From positions 1-56,496 of the forward strand of contig NZ_NEDJ01000015.1 of the NCBI RefSeq assembly GCF_002114285.1: a stretch of 56,496 bases of DNA, read 5' to 3'. The DNA is from Halorubrum ezzemoulense DSM 17463 (GTDB taxonomy: Archaea; Halobacteriota; Halobacteria; Halobacteriales; Haloferacaceae). How positions within the stretch are numbered: position 1 is the first letter of the stretch; the number at the start of each line of letters is the position of its first letter. Below are positions 39,120-47,368 of this stretch, in pieces. Both the position numbers and the translations under genes were made by a program. The notes under the pieces were generated by a model that worked only from the letters and a program-made list of their open reading frames with translations, did no database searches and had not been told where the DNA came from.

Positions 39120-41017
39120 GCGATCACCTCCAAGGCGGCCGCGACGCCGCCGCCGACGGCGAACGCCGTGACCCAAGAGCCGACCCACACGAGGAGCGCG
39201 CTCCGCGCGTCGCGCTCCCTGAGGATCATCGCCATCGTGAGGATACACGGGACGAACAGGGTGACGACGACCAGTCCGACGAAGGTCTGTGACGCCGACA
39301 GCGTCAGGCCCGTCATCCCTGCGGCGGCGAAGTCGCGGCGGATCAGTCCCAACACGAGCACCTCGCCGAACGACGCGGGTAAGCCCAGCGCCGCGGTCAG
39401 CGGCCGGAGCGCGCCGACTATCGCGTCGAGCGCGCCGAGGTACTCGAGCGTCGACACCGCCGCCGCGGTGACCCCGAACACCGGGGCCGCCTCCCCGAGG
39501 AACGCGGCGGTCCGGTTCGCCGTCTTCCGGGCGACGTTCGTCGGGCGGGGGAGGCGTAGCCGCGGGAGCTGCTCGATCAGCGCGTCCTGTCGGCCGGGGA
39601 GCGTCCGGTCGAGAACGACGCCGGCGGCCCCGAGGACCCCGAGTAGCACCGCCACGTAGCCGCCCCACCAGACCACCCCGAGTTCCGCGAGCAACCCCGC
39701 GACGACGCCGATCTGCGCCGAGCAGGGGATCGCGAGGCCCAGCAGCGCCGTCGTGATGAGCCGCTCCCGGCGCGACCCGACCATTCGGGTGGAGACGACC
39801 GCCATCGTCACGCATCCCACGCCGACGATCAGCGGGACGACCGCGCGGCCGTTGAGCCCGATCCTGTCGAGCCCTCTGTCCGTCACCACGGCGAGTCGCG
39901 GCAGGACGCCGGCGTCTTCGAGCGTCCCGATCACGAGGTAGAACGCGACCACGAGCGGGAGCAGGACCCCGAGGGTGTACCGAACGGTGACCGTCAGCAG
40001 CCCTAGGTTATCGTTGACGAGCAGGAACTCGACGGGCGCGGCCCACCCGCGCGCCGGGAGCAGATCCGCGACGGTCGCCTCGACCGCCGGCGTGTAGTAT
40101 CGCCCGAAGACCACGGTCTCCGCGTAGCCGACGACGCGCTGCGCGACGAGCACCCCCATGACGTAGAACACCGCGAGGAGGAGCGCGAGCGCGATCGGGA
40201 TCCCCGTCACCGGCCGCAGCAACAGGTCTCCGAGCCGTCCCCCGCGACTCCGTCCGGGAGCGGGACCCCGTTCGACCGCCTCGACGACCGACCGGACGCG
40301 CGTCCGGCGCTCGCGATACACCGCCTCCCGCTCTCCGAGGCCGGCGGGCGGCGCGTCGCCCCCGTCGGCCGCGAGGCCGCCGGCACCGACGCGGCGAGCC
40401 GTCGGTTCGTCGCCCTCGACGAGGAGTGTCTTCTCCGCCCGCCCGGCCTCGATCCCGTCGGGGAGTGCGTCGTAGTACGCGTCGACGGGCGTCGACTCGG
40501 GGGCGGTCGCTTCCGGGAGCCGATCGCGCAACTCGTCGACGCCGGCGCCGGTGACGGCGACGGTCGGGACGACGGGGACGCCGAGGGTCGCCTCCAGCGC
40601 GCCGACGTCGATCTCGACGCCGTCGGCCTCGACCTCGTCCATCATGTTCAGCGCGACGACGGTCGGCACGCCCATGTCCAACAGCTGTAGCGTCACGAAC
40701 AGGTCACGGTCGAGCCGCGTGGCGTCGACGACGTTCACGACCGCGTCCGCCTCCAAGACGACCGCCCTCGTGGCCCGCTCCTCCTCAGAGAACGACGATA
40801 TCCCGTGGACCCCGGGCGTGTCGATCAGGCGGGTCGACCCGAGGGTCGCCGCGGTCGTTTCGACCGTGGTGCCGGGGTAGTTCGAGACGTCGGCGTACTC
40901 GGCCGTGAGCCGTCCGAACAGCACGCTCTTGCCCGCGTTGGGCGCGCCGACCAGCGCCGCGGACGCCTCGGCGTCGCCGGATGTGGGCCCGCGGTCCGCG
41001 TCCCCGCTCGCCGTCAT
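39116..41017 (-). CDS. feoB: Ferrous iron transporter FeoB
   Basis: This 633-residue Fe(II) importer has an N-terminal G domain: G1 GAPNAGKS (about 24-31), the SNYPGTTVE switch, G3 DTPGVHG, and NMMD as G4. A middle domain leads to the membrane part with two Gate segments: VPLIVGVGCVTMAVVSTRMV followed by LAIPCSAQIGVVAGLL, and near the end SQTFVGLVVVTLFVPCILTM. Both carry the conserved Cys of the pore. The ATG at 41017 overlaps the feoA stop (ATGA). Confidence 0.93.
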   Translation of the reverse strand: MTASGDADRGPTSGDAEASAALVGAPNAGKSVLFGRLTAEYADVSNYPGTTVETTAATLGSTRLIDTPGVHGISSFSEEERATRAVVLEADAVVNVVDATRLDRDLFVTLQLLDMGVPTVVALNMMDEVEADGVEIDVGALEATLGVPVVPTVAVTGAGVDELRDRLPEATAPESTPVDAYYDALPDGIEAGRAEKTLLVEGDEPTARRVGAGGLAADGGDAPPAGLGEREAVYRERRTRVRSVVEAVERGPAPGRSRGGRLGDLLLRPVTGIPIALALLLAVFYVMGVLVAQRVVGYAETVVFGRYYTPAVEATVADLLPARGWAAPVEFLLVNDNLGLLTVTVRYTLGVLLPLVVAFYLVIGTLEDAGVLPRLAVVTDRGLDRIGLNGRAVVPLIVGVGCVTMAVVSTRMVGSRRERLITTALLGLAIPCSAQIGVVAGLLAELGVVWWGGYVAVLLGVLGAAGVVLDRTLPGRQDALIEQLPRLRLPRPTNVARKTANRTAAFLGEAAPVFGVTAAAVSTLEYLGALDAIVGALRPLTAALGLPASFGEVLVLGLIRRDFAAAGMTGLTLSASQTFVGLVVVTLFVPCILTMAMILRERDARSALLVWVGSWVTAFAVGGGVAAALEVIA

Positions 41018-41256
41018 CGCGGTGCGTCGTCGGGGGCCGATCGCTCGACGGTTATCTCCCGGGCCAGCGACCGCCCGAGCGCCACCTCCGTCCCGCGACG
41101 CCTGACGACGACCGGACCGTTGCGGATCCGGCGGCGACACTCGACGCGGCCGTCCAGCAGGCCGAGTCGCAGTAACCGAGCGCGGCGCTCGCCGTCCGGC
41201 ACGTCGACCAGTTCCACCCACTCGCCCGACGGGATGTCGGCCAGCGCGACCACCAT
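41014..41256 (-). CDS. feoA: FeoA-domain protein
   Basis: This 80-residue SH3-like cytoplasmic partner of FeoB has DIPSGEWVELVDVPDGERRA, RLLRLGLLDGRVECRRRIRN and a final beta hairpin VVVRRRGTEVALGRSLAREI, the normal FeoA layout. It is the first gene of the feoA-feoB-zinc-ribbon operon. Its ATG abuts an iron-box-like palindrome. Confidence 0.9.
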   Translation of the reverse strand: MVVALADIPSGEWVELVDVPDGERRARLLRLGLLDGRVECRRRIRNGPVVVRRRGTEVALGRSLAREITVERSAPDDAPR

Positions 41257-41271
41257 TTAGGCCTACCTAAA
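41256..41271. promoter_or_regulatory. DtxR/IdeR-type iron-box palindrome in the feo leader
   Basis: TTTAGG-CCTA-CCTAAA is an inverted repeat directly ahead of the feoA ATG. It resembles the TTAGG...CCTAA sites bound by DtxR/IdeR/SirR repressors, which control iron uptake in haloarchaea. It lies downstream of the TATA box at 41311-41320, so a bound repressor would stand at or just after the transcription start. This predicts feo shut-off under iron excess. Confidence 0.75.
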
Positions 41272-41310
41272 ACGACGGGCGTGTTGTGCGGCACGGCACA
41301 TTATGGAGTC

Positions 41311-41320
41311 TTATATAAAC
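41311..41320 (-). promoter_or_regulatory. TATA box of the feo operon
   Basis: On the minus strand GTTTATATAA is a near-ideal archaeal TATA element, 55-65 bases ahead of feoA, giving a leader of about 30-35 bases that contains the iron-box palindrome. Confidence 0.7.
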
Positions 41321-41389
41321 CGCTCTGGACCCGCGAGCCCGGACCCGCGCGCCGCTTTCGCGCTTCGCGCGCGTCAGCGGTCGGACCGG

Positions 41390-42310
41390 TCAGGCCGGCT
41401 GCGAGTCCAGCTTCTTGTAATCGATGTAGTCCGCCCCGCGGAGCTCCTCGAGCAGATTGATGGCCGCTCGGGCTCCCTCTCCGACGGAGGTCGCGATCTG
41501 TTGGTGGCCGCCGGTAACGTCGCCCGCGGCGTACACCCGGTCCACCGGCGTCGACTGCGCCTCGTCGGTGACGATGTCGTCTCCCTCGACGGGGACGCCG
41601 AGCATCTCCGCGAGGTCGGTGCCGCCGGCGGTGCCCAGCGCGACGAACAGCCCGTCGACCGGGATCTCGTCGCCCTCTCGGGTGACGACGGCTTCGAGGA
41701 CCTCCTCGCCGGCGAGCCGATCGAGGTCGTCGGTGACCACCGGGATCCCCGCGTCGGCGACCCGGTCCCGCAAGCCGTCGTCCGCCTCGAACGCCGACCC
41801 GTTGGTGAGGATCCGGACGTCGTCGGTGTAGTCGAGCAGCATCAACGCCTCGGTCGCGGCGTAGTTGTCGTCGCCGACGACAGCGACGGGACTGTCGCGG
41901 TAAAAGTACGCGTCGCATTCGACGCAGTAGGAGACGCCGTGGCCCTCGTACGCCTCGACGCCCGCGATGGCCGGCCGTTCGTAGTCCGCGCCCGTCGCGA
42001 TGATAACCCCGTCGACGACGTACTCGTCGACGGTCGTCTCGACGCGGTACCGGTCGCCGTCCGGCTCGATCCGAACGACCTCCTCCTCGACGATCTCGGC
42101 GTCGTACTTCCGCGCGTGCTCTCGCCCCAGATCGACGAGCTCCGGGCCCGTGACCCCGTCTGGGAACCCGTAGACGTTCTCCATCGTGTCCACGTCACGG
42201 GTGGTCCCGCCCCCGTCGTCGAACACGAGCGTTCGCCTGTCCGCCCGAGCGGTGTAGATGGCGGCGTTCAGTCCGGTCGGTCCCCCGCCGACGATCGCGA
42301 TCCCTGACAT
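41390..42310 (-). CDS. Thioredoxin-reductase-like FAD-dependent oxidoreductase
   Basis: This 306-residue flavoprotein has the FAD loop GIAIVGGGPTGLNAA (3-17) and a late FAD motif VYAAGDVTGGHQQIATSVGE. A redox-active pair Cys129-Cys132 (SYCVECDAYF) lies at the place of the CxxC of thioredoxin reductase. The NAD(P)-binding loop, normally GGGDSA, reads VVGDDNYAATEAL, so the electron donor may not be ordinary NADPH; some archaeal members of this family use other donors. A 6-base inverted repeat lies 11 bases ahead of the ATG. Confidence 0.83.
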   Translation of the reverse strand: MSGIAIVGGGPTGLNAAIYTARADRRTLVFDDGGGTTRDVDTMENVYGFPDGVTGPELVDLGREHARKYDAEIVEEEVVRIEPDGDRYRVETTVDEYVVDGVIIATGADYERPAIAGVEAYEGHGVSYCVECDAYFYRDSPVAVVGDDNYAATEALMLLDYTDDVRILTNGSAFEADDGLRDRVADAGIPVVTDDLDRLAGEEVLEAVVTREGDEIPVDGLFVALGTAGGTDLAEMLGVPVEGDDIVTDEAQSTPVDRVYAAGDVTGGHQQIATSVGEGARAAINLLEELRGADYIDYKKLDSQPA

Positions 42311-42320
42311 CTGTATTGCG

Positions 42321-42337
42321 TAGTATGTGCTATACTA
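42321..42337. promoter_or_regulatory. Operator-like inverted repeat ahead of the TrxR-like gene
   Basis: TAGTAT-GTGCT-ATACTA lies between the TATA-like element and the ATG (42310) on the minus strand, where a repressor would block initiation. The cognate regulator is unknown. Confidence 0.45.
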
Positions 42338-42493
42338 ACTTATTAATTCCGCCCGCTGATTCACTCGGAGTGGTCGGCGTCCCCTCCGAGATATCGACTG
42401 AAACGCGCTCCTGTGGCTATAGCCGGGTTGGAAGCGTATCGATCGCCGCGAAATACGTCTTGTCCCCGTCGGTGAATCGTTTGTTTGGCGCAT

Positions 42494-42522
42494 CAGTATT
42501 GTGTATATTCTACAAAATACTG
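42494..42522. repeat. Long imperfect palindrome (29 bases)
   Basis: CAGTATT at 42494 pairs with AATACTG at 42516, and TGTA with TACA inside it; only one mismatch interrupts the two arms around a 5-base centre. It is AT-rich and lies about 145 bases beyond the lonB stop. It could be a regulator site, a transcript-end hairpin, or the remnant of a mobile-element end. Confidence 0.55.
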
Positions 42523-42665
42523 GCGGCGGAGACAACCTCGCTCGATAAGCGACCGAGACCGGACTCGGCGGGCGGCACTCGAACCGCGGGCGAAGACCGC
42601 GGTGCGGCGGCTCGCCGGAACGAAAGCGAGGACAGAAGAAATCGGACCGCGAGGCGTGGAGCCGC

Positions 42666-44891
42666 CTACTGCGGGCTCGGGTTGGACGGGCCGGAGACGT
42701 TGCCGTCCTTCAGCGCGGAGCCCGTGATCGACTTCAGCCGGGAGACGAGCGAGTCCTTCTCGGCCTCGCCCTCGAGGGCGATGTCGAGGACCTCGCTGAT
42801 GTGCGAGACCGGGATGACCTCGATCATCTCCTCGTACTCGTCTTCGATCATCACGTCCTGCTCGTTGGCTGCGGGGATGATCACTCGGTCGCAGCCGGCT
42901 TTCGCGGCCGCCTCGATCTTGTGGGTGACCCCGCCGACGGGGAGCACGTCGCCGCGGACCGACAGCGAGCCGGTCATCGCGAGGCTCTGGTCCACGCCGA
43001 CGTTCTCCAGCGCGGAGATGACGGCGGTCGCGACCGTGATGGACGCGGAGTCGCCGTCGACCCCCTGCTGGCCCGTCTGGATGAACTGGATGTGGATGTC
43101 CTTCTCCGAGATGTTCTCGTCGGAGAACTTCTTGATGATCGCCGAGACGTTCTGGACCGACTCCTCGGCCATCTCCTTGAGCTGGCCGGTGGCGATCACC
43201 TGCCCGCCGCCCTGGGTCGGCGTCACCTCGGCCATCACCGGGAGCATGATCCCGGAGTCTTCGCCCATCACCGCGAGGCCGTTGACGCGGCCGGCGACGT
43301 AGCCGTCGGAGACCTGGAGCTCGTAGTCCTTGCGGCGCTCGATGTAGTCGTCGGCGAGCTGCTGCTCGATGGAGCGCGAGCGCCCCTTCGCCTGAAGGAC
43401 GTGTTCGCGGGTGGTCATCTCGGCGTCCTCGCCCCGGGCGATGTCGCCCGCGACGCGGACCATCCCGCCGAGGTTCCGCATCTTCAGCGTGAGGTGGCCC
43501 TTGCGGCCGGAACGGCGCTTGGCCTCGAGGATGATCTCCTCGACGGCCTCCGCCGAGAACTCGGGCAGGCGGCCGTCCTTCGCGACCTCCTGGGCGATGA
43601 CCCGGACGTACTTCCGGCGCATCTCCGGGGTGTCCTCGATGGTGTCCTCCATGTACACCTCGTAACCGTACCCCTTGATCCGGGAGCGCAGCGCCGGGTG
43701 CATGTTCTCCATCGCGTCGAGGTTCCCGGCCGCGATCATGACGAAGTCGGTCGGGACGGGCTCGGTCTGGACCATCGCGCCCGAGGAGCGCTCGGACTGG
43801 CCCGTGATCGAGAACTCGCCCTCCTGGATCGCCGTCATGAGGTGCTGCTGGCTGCGGATGTCGAGCGTGTTGATCTCGTCGATGAACAGCACACCCTTGT
43901 TCGCCTTGTGGATGGCGCCCGCCTCGACGCGGTCGTGGCTGGGCGTCTCCATCCCGCCGGACTGGAACGGGTCGTGTCGCACGTCGCCGAGCAGTGCGCC
44001 GGCGTGCGCGCCGGTCGCGTCGCGGAACGGCGCGGTCTTCGTGTCGCCGTTGTTCACCAGCAGGTTCGGGATCATCGCATCCGAACCGCGGTTGAGGTAG
44101 CGGAAGACGAGGTACACCACGCCGGCCGCGATGATGCCGACGAGGATCTGGCCGACGATGATGAGCGCGTAGCCCAGCACGACGGCGATGATGATCCACA
44201 TCAGGAGCGACCGCATCTGGTTGCGCTTGCGCGCCTCCTCGCGGTGCGCCTCGACGATCTGGTCGCCCTTACCGGCCGGCACCGTCCGGACCTTCGGCTT
44301 GTTGCCGTCCTCGGGGTTGTGGTACACCAGCACGTCCTGAAGCTCCTCTTTGGGGAGGAGCTCGGACATCGCCTTCGCGAGCATCGACTTCCCCGTCCCG
44401 GGGGAGCCGATCATCATCACGTGGCGCCGCTGCTTCGCCGCCTTGATGATCACGTCGCGGGCGTGTTCCTGCCCGATGACCTGGTCGACGAGCCGGTCCG
44501 GGATCTCCAGTTCGGCCGTCGTGTCTATCTTGAGCCCGCCGAGGAGGTCGTCCTCGTCGGGGTCCTCTTCGATCTCGGCGCCCTCGACCTCGACGGTGCT
44601 GCCGAGCTCGTCGATCCCGCCGTCGTCGGCCGGATCGGCGGCGTCGCCGTTCCGACCCTCGTCGAACCCGTCGTCGTCCACGATGACCCCGTCGTCCCAG
44701 GGGTCGTCGTCGGAGTCCGCGGCCGGGTCCTCGTCGACGCCGGCCTCGTTCGCCGGGCCGTCGTCGGGCTCGGGGTCGCCGGGCGTGGCGTCCTCGCCGT
44801 TCCCCGCCGGACTCGAGTCGTCGACGCCGCCGTGGGGCGGTTCGTCGGGGTCGTCGGCCGTCGGGTCGTTCGTGTCCGTCTCGTTGCTCAT
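42666..44891 (-). CDS. lonB: Membrane-bound archaeal Lon protease LonB
   Basis: This 741-residue ATP-dependent protease has a very acidic disordered N-terminus (1-118) and an AAA+ domain: Walker A GSPGTGKS at about 162-169, Walker B VLFIDEINTLD. Two transmembrane helices are inserted in the AAA+ domain at about 225-265, the hallmark of archaeal LonB. The C-terminal protease has a Ser-Lys dyad: Ser615 in GVDGDSASITVA and Lys658 in GGVTHKIEAAAKAG. The ATG at 44891 was chosen because upstream sequence holds the promoter (AGTATATCAG on the minus strand near 44930). It removes damaged and membrane proteins and is usually essential in haloarchaea. Confidence 0.95.
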   Translation of the reverse strand: MSNETDTNDPTADDPDEPPHGGVDDSSPAGNGEDATPGDPEPDDGPANEAGVDEDPAADSDDDPWDDGVIVDDDGFDEGRNGDAADPADDGGIDELGSTVEVEGAEIEEDPDEDDLLGGLKIDTTAELEIPDRLVDQVIGQEHARDVIIKAAKQRRHVMMIGSPGTGKSMLAKAMSELLPKEELQDVLVYHNPEDGNKPKVRTVPAGKGDQIVEAHREEARKRNQMRSLLMWIIIAVVLGYALIIVGQILVGIIAAGVVYLVFRYLNRGSDAMIPNLLVNNGDTKTAPFRDATGAHAGALLGDVRHDPFQSGGMETPSHDRVEAGAIHKANKGVLFIDEINTLDIRSQQHLMTAIQEGEFSITGQSERSSGAMVQTEPVPTDFVMIAAGNLDAMENMHPALRSRIKGYGYEVYMEDTIEDTPEMRRKYVRVIAQEVAKDGRLPEFSAEAVEEIILEAKRRSGRKGHLTLKMRNLGGMVRVAGDIARGEDAEMTTREHVLQAKGRSRSIEQQLADDYIERRKDYELQVSDGYVAGRVNGLAVMGEDSGIMLPVMAEVTPTQGGGQVIATGQLKEMAEESVQNVSAIIKKFSDENISEKDIHIQFIQTGQQGVDGDSASITVATAVISALENVGVDQSLAMTGSLSVRGDVLPVGGVTHKIEAAAKAGCDRVIIPAANEQDVMIEDEYEEMIEVIPVSHISEVLDIALEGEAEKDSLVSRLKSITGSALKDGNVSGPSNPSPQ

Positions 44892-45030
44892 AGAATCGGG
44901 GGTCGCTATTGAAAAGGACGGGTCGGTTACTGATATACTTTCTCCCCCCGGAGGGGTAGCCCCGGGGGCAGTAAACACCGCTTTCAAGCCGTATATCGAC
45001 CGATCACGCCCCGCGAGCGTTCCCACGGGG

Positions 45031-45038
45031 TTTATAAA
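45031..45038 (+). promoter_or_regulatory. TATA box of nadM
   Basis: TTTATAAA is centred 27 bases ahead of the nadM ATG, so transcription should begin at or next to the start codon (leaderless). Confidence 0.75.
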
Positions 45039-45061
45039 TGACGCCGACGGTACGTAGACTC

Positions 45062-45592
45062 ATGCGGGGGTTCTACATCGGCCGGTATCAGCCGTTCCAC
45101 CACGGCCACCGGCACATGGTGGAAGAGATCGCGGCGGAGGTCGACGAGCTCGTCTTGGGGATCGGCTCCGCCGGCGACTCTCACACCACGCGGAACCCAT
45201 TCACCGCCGGCGAGCGCGTGATGATGGTGACGAAGGCGGTCGGGGAGCTCGACGCCACCACCTACGTCGTCCCGATCGAGGACCTCGACCGGAACTCCGT
45301 GTGGGTGAGCCACGTCCAGAGCATGACCCCGCGCTTCGACGTGGCCTACTCGAACAACCCGCTCGTGGTCCGCCTGTTCGAGGAGGCGGGCGTCGAGGTG
45401 CGCCAGTCGCCGATGTTCCGCCGCGACGTGCTGGAGGGGACCGAACTCCGCGAGCGCATGATCCGCGGCCGGGAGTGGGCCGACCTCGTCCCCGACCCCG
45501 TCGTCGACGTGATCCGCGAAGTCGACGGCGTCGAGCGCATCCGCCGCATCGCGGAGACGGACTCGAACGGCGGCGAGCCGTCCGACCTGTAG
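45062..45592 (+). CDS. nadM: Nicotinamide-nucleotide adenylyltransferase, archaeal type
   Basis: This 176-residue enzyme joins NMN and ATP to give NAD+ and pyrophosphate. The nucleotidyltransferase motif FYIGRYQPFHHGHRHMVEE lies at the N-terminus (HxGH-type HHGH at 13-16). The second motif is RNPFTAGERVMM, and VPIEDLDRNSVWVSHVQSM is typical of the archaeal NadM family. The length is normal, and a strong TATA box precedes it. Confidence 0.93.
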   Translation: MRGFYIGRYQPFHHGHRHMVEEIAAEVDELVLGIGSAGDSHTTRNPFTAGERVMMVTKAVGELDATTYVVPIEDLDRNSVWVSHVQSMTPRFDVAYSNNPLVVRLFEEAGVEVRQSPMFRRDVLEGTELRERMIRGREWADLVPDPVVDVIREVDGVERIRRIAETDSNGGEPSDL

Positions 45593-45772
45593 CGCGGCGA
45601 TCCGTGTAAAGAGGGCTGATCGCCTCGGACCGCCGATCGCGCACCGACCGCGGATCGCTTCGAAGCCTCGGCGCCGACTCCGACGCTCCGGCCGCCTGCC
45701 CGTGGACAGATACCGAGACCGGCGACGACGACGCCCGTTCCATTTAACCCCGCGCCGCACGCGGGTTCCGGT

Positions 45773-46666
45773 ATGATCACGCTCACCTCGGACTTTGGGT
45801 CGCCGTACCCCGCCGCGATGAAGGGAGTGATTCGCCGGCACACTGACGCCGAGCTGATCGATGTTGCGCACGATCTGCCGCGCGGGGACCCCCGGGCCGC
45901 CGCGTTCTGGCTCCGGTTCGTCCTCCCGGAGTTCCCGCCGGCGGTCCACTGCGCCGTCGTCGACCCCGGCGTCGGCACCGACCGGGACGCCCTCGTCGTC
46001 CGGGCCGGCGCGCACGTCATCGTCGCGCCCGACAACGGGCTCGCGATGCCGCCGGCCCGCGCGCTGGCGGCCGGCGAGTCGGATGTCGAGGTCTGGTCCA
46101 TCGCGGTCGACGACCCCGCGAGCGAGACGTTCCACGGCCGCGACGTGTTCGCGCCGACCGCGGCCCGCGTCCGGACGGCGCTCGACGACGAACTGACGGC
46201 GTCGGACGGGGAGCCCGCGGTCGACGCGGTCGCCGAAGCGCTCGCGGGGATCGACGACCTCGCGCCCGCGAACGACCCCGTGGACGTCCGCTTTCCCGAG
46301 CCGTCGGTCGAACGCGACGCGGGCGAGGCCGAGAAGGACACCGACGCCGAGGACGGTACCGACGACGAGGCCGACACCGGCGACGTGGTCGCCGTTGACG
46401 GCGAAGTGCTCGCGATCGACCGGTTCGGCAACGTGATCACCAACGTCCCCGGCGAGCTTGTCCGCGGCCGGGACTGGGTCCGCGTGAACGGCGACCTCAC
46501 GCCGGTCGCGGAGACGTTCGGCGCCGTCGACCCCGGCGAGCGCCTCGTCACGGTCGGGAGCCACGGCTACGCGGAGTGTGACGTGAACGACGGCCGGGGC
46601 GACGGCGCGTTCGACCTCCGACCGGGCGACGCGGTCCGGTTCGTTCCCGACAGCGTCAGCCTCTGA
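45773..46666 (+). CDS. S-adenosyl-L-methionine hydrolase (adenosine-forming), DUF62 family
   Basis: This 297-residue protein belongs to the SAM hydroxide adenosyltransferase family, which splits SAM into adenosine and methionine. Conserved parts are ITLTSDFGSPYPAAMKGV, VHCAVVDPGVGT, IVAPDNGLAMP and FHGRDVFAPTAA. The C-terminal barrel has LAIDRFGNVITNVPGE. An acidic insertion of about 30 residues (near 180-212) between the two domains looks like a halophilic addition. A TATA-like CATTTAACC lies about 26 bases ahead. No halogen-enzyme features (chlorinase/fluorinase loops) stand out. Confidence 0.87.
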   Translation: MITLTSDFGSPYPAAMKGVIRRHTDAELIDVAHDLPRGDPRAAAFWLRFVLPEFPPAVHCAVVDPGVGTDRDALVVRAGAHVIVAPDNGLAMPPARALAAGESDVEVWSIAVDDPASETFHGRDVFAPTAARVRTALDDELTASDGEPAVDAVAEALAGIDDLAPANDPVDVRFPEPSVERDAGEAEKDTDAEDGTDDEADTGDVVAVDGEVLAIDRFGNVITNVPGELVRGRDWVRVNGDLTPVAETFGAVDPGERLVTVGSHGYAECDVNDGRGDGAFDLRPGDAVRFVPDSVSL

Positions 46667-46680
46667 GTCCGAAAAACCGG

Positions 46681-47169
46681 TTACAGCTCGACGCCGGAGG
46701 GAATCAGGCTCTCGCTGCGGAGCAGGTTCCCCTCCTGGTCGTACACGAGGAAGGTGTCCTTGTCGTAGGCGACGAGGCGCTCGCCGTCGACATCGATCTC
46801 GACGCGGTACCGCGCGTCGCCGTCGTCGGTCGCGTCGCGCGCGGCGTGGATGAACGGGAGTACGTCCGTCGCCGTCTCGTTGAGTTCGAGGATGAAGTCG
46901 CCCGTGTATCGGTTGGTGACGCCGACGACGCCCTCCGGCTCGTCCGCCTCGTCCAGCGGCTCGCGGAGCCGGAAGGCGACGTCGATCTGGTCGGCCGCGA
47001 GCAGGTCGTCGTCCGTCTCGACGATGATGTCCTCGCTTTCGCCCCCCGAGAGTCGCTCGCGGAGGAGATCCTCCGGACCGTGGAAGTCGATCCGCACCAG
47101 CGGGGGCGACTGGGAGCCGGCGTCGTTTCCGACGCCCTCGACGGTCAACTCGAAGTAGTCACGCCGCAT
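46681..47169 (-). CDS. DUF5793-like haloarchaeal protein
   Basis: This 162-residue acidic soluble protein starts MRRDYFELTVEGVG and contains VRIDFHGPEDLLRERLSGG, VVGVTNRYTGDFILELNETA and RYRVEIDVDGERLVAYDKDT. I recall this arrangement from the haloarchaeal DUF5793 family. It has no membrane segment and no catalytic motif. It is convergent with the SAM hydrolase, with 14 bases between the stop codons. Confidence 0.68.
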   Translation of the reverse strand: MRRDYFELTVEGVGNDAGSQSPPLVRIDFHGPEDLLRERLSGGESEDIIVETDDDLLAADQIDVAFRLREPLDEADEPEGVVGVTNRYTGDFILELNETATDVLPFIHAARDATDDGDARYRVEIDVDGERLVAYDKDTFLVYDQEGNLLRSESLIPSGVEL

Positions 47170-47332
47170 TTCCTATCGGATGCTTTGCGGTCCGGCCGTA
47201 TCAACGTAACGGGCGGAGCGGCGGCGCGGAACCGACGATGCTCGGGCGTCCGCGCCGCGCCGGGACCGGATCGGCACTCGGTCGGGACCGCGGCGGCGGA
47301 CCTCGATGTCGGTCCTGATAATCGTCGGGGGT

Positions 47333-47341
47333 AGTTTAACT
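47333..47341 (+). promoter_or_regulatory. TATA box of the pilB-pilC operon
   Basis: AGTTTAACT lies about 30 bases ahead of the ATG at 47369, fitting an archaeal promoter with a very short leader. Confidence 0.55.
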
Positions 47342-47368
47342 TCCCCCCGCCTCTAGGGCACCGTATCT

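Larger units (their letters stand above)
42311..42665. other. 355-base intergenic region between the TrxR-like gene and lonB
   Basis: No gene is seen. The part next to the flavoprotein gene is AT-rich and holds its promoter (TTAATAAGTTAG on the minus strand, about 42336-42347) and the small operator-like repeat at 42321. Further on lies a long imperfect palindrome (42494-42522). The remainder is GC-rich with no structure that I can name. Confidence 0.5.

Noticed and set aside
42335-43302. Open frames in the region between the TrxR-like gene and lonB
   Set aside because: They run over promoter and palindrome sequence or into the lonB 3' end in the wrong frame, and have no recognisable protein features.
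42801-44912. 703-codon open frame antisense to lonB
   Set aside because: It is a mirror of the lonB codon pattern with implausible Leu/Val/Arg/Asp/His composition. lonB itself shows all Lon motifs.
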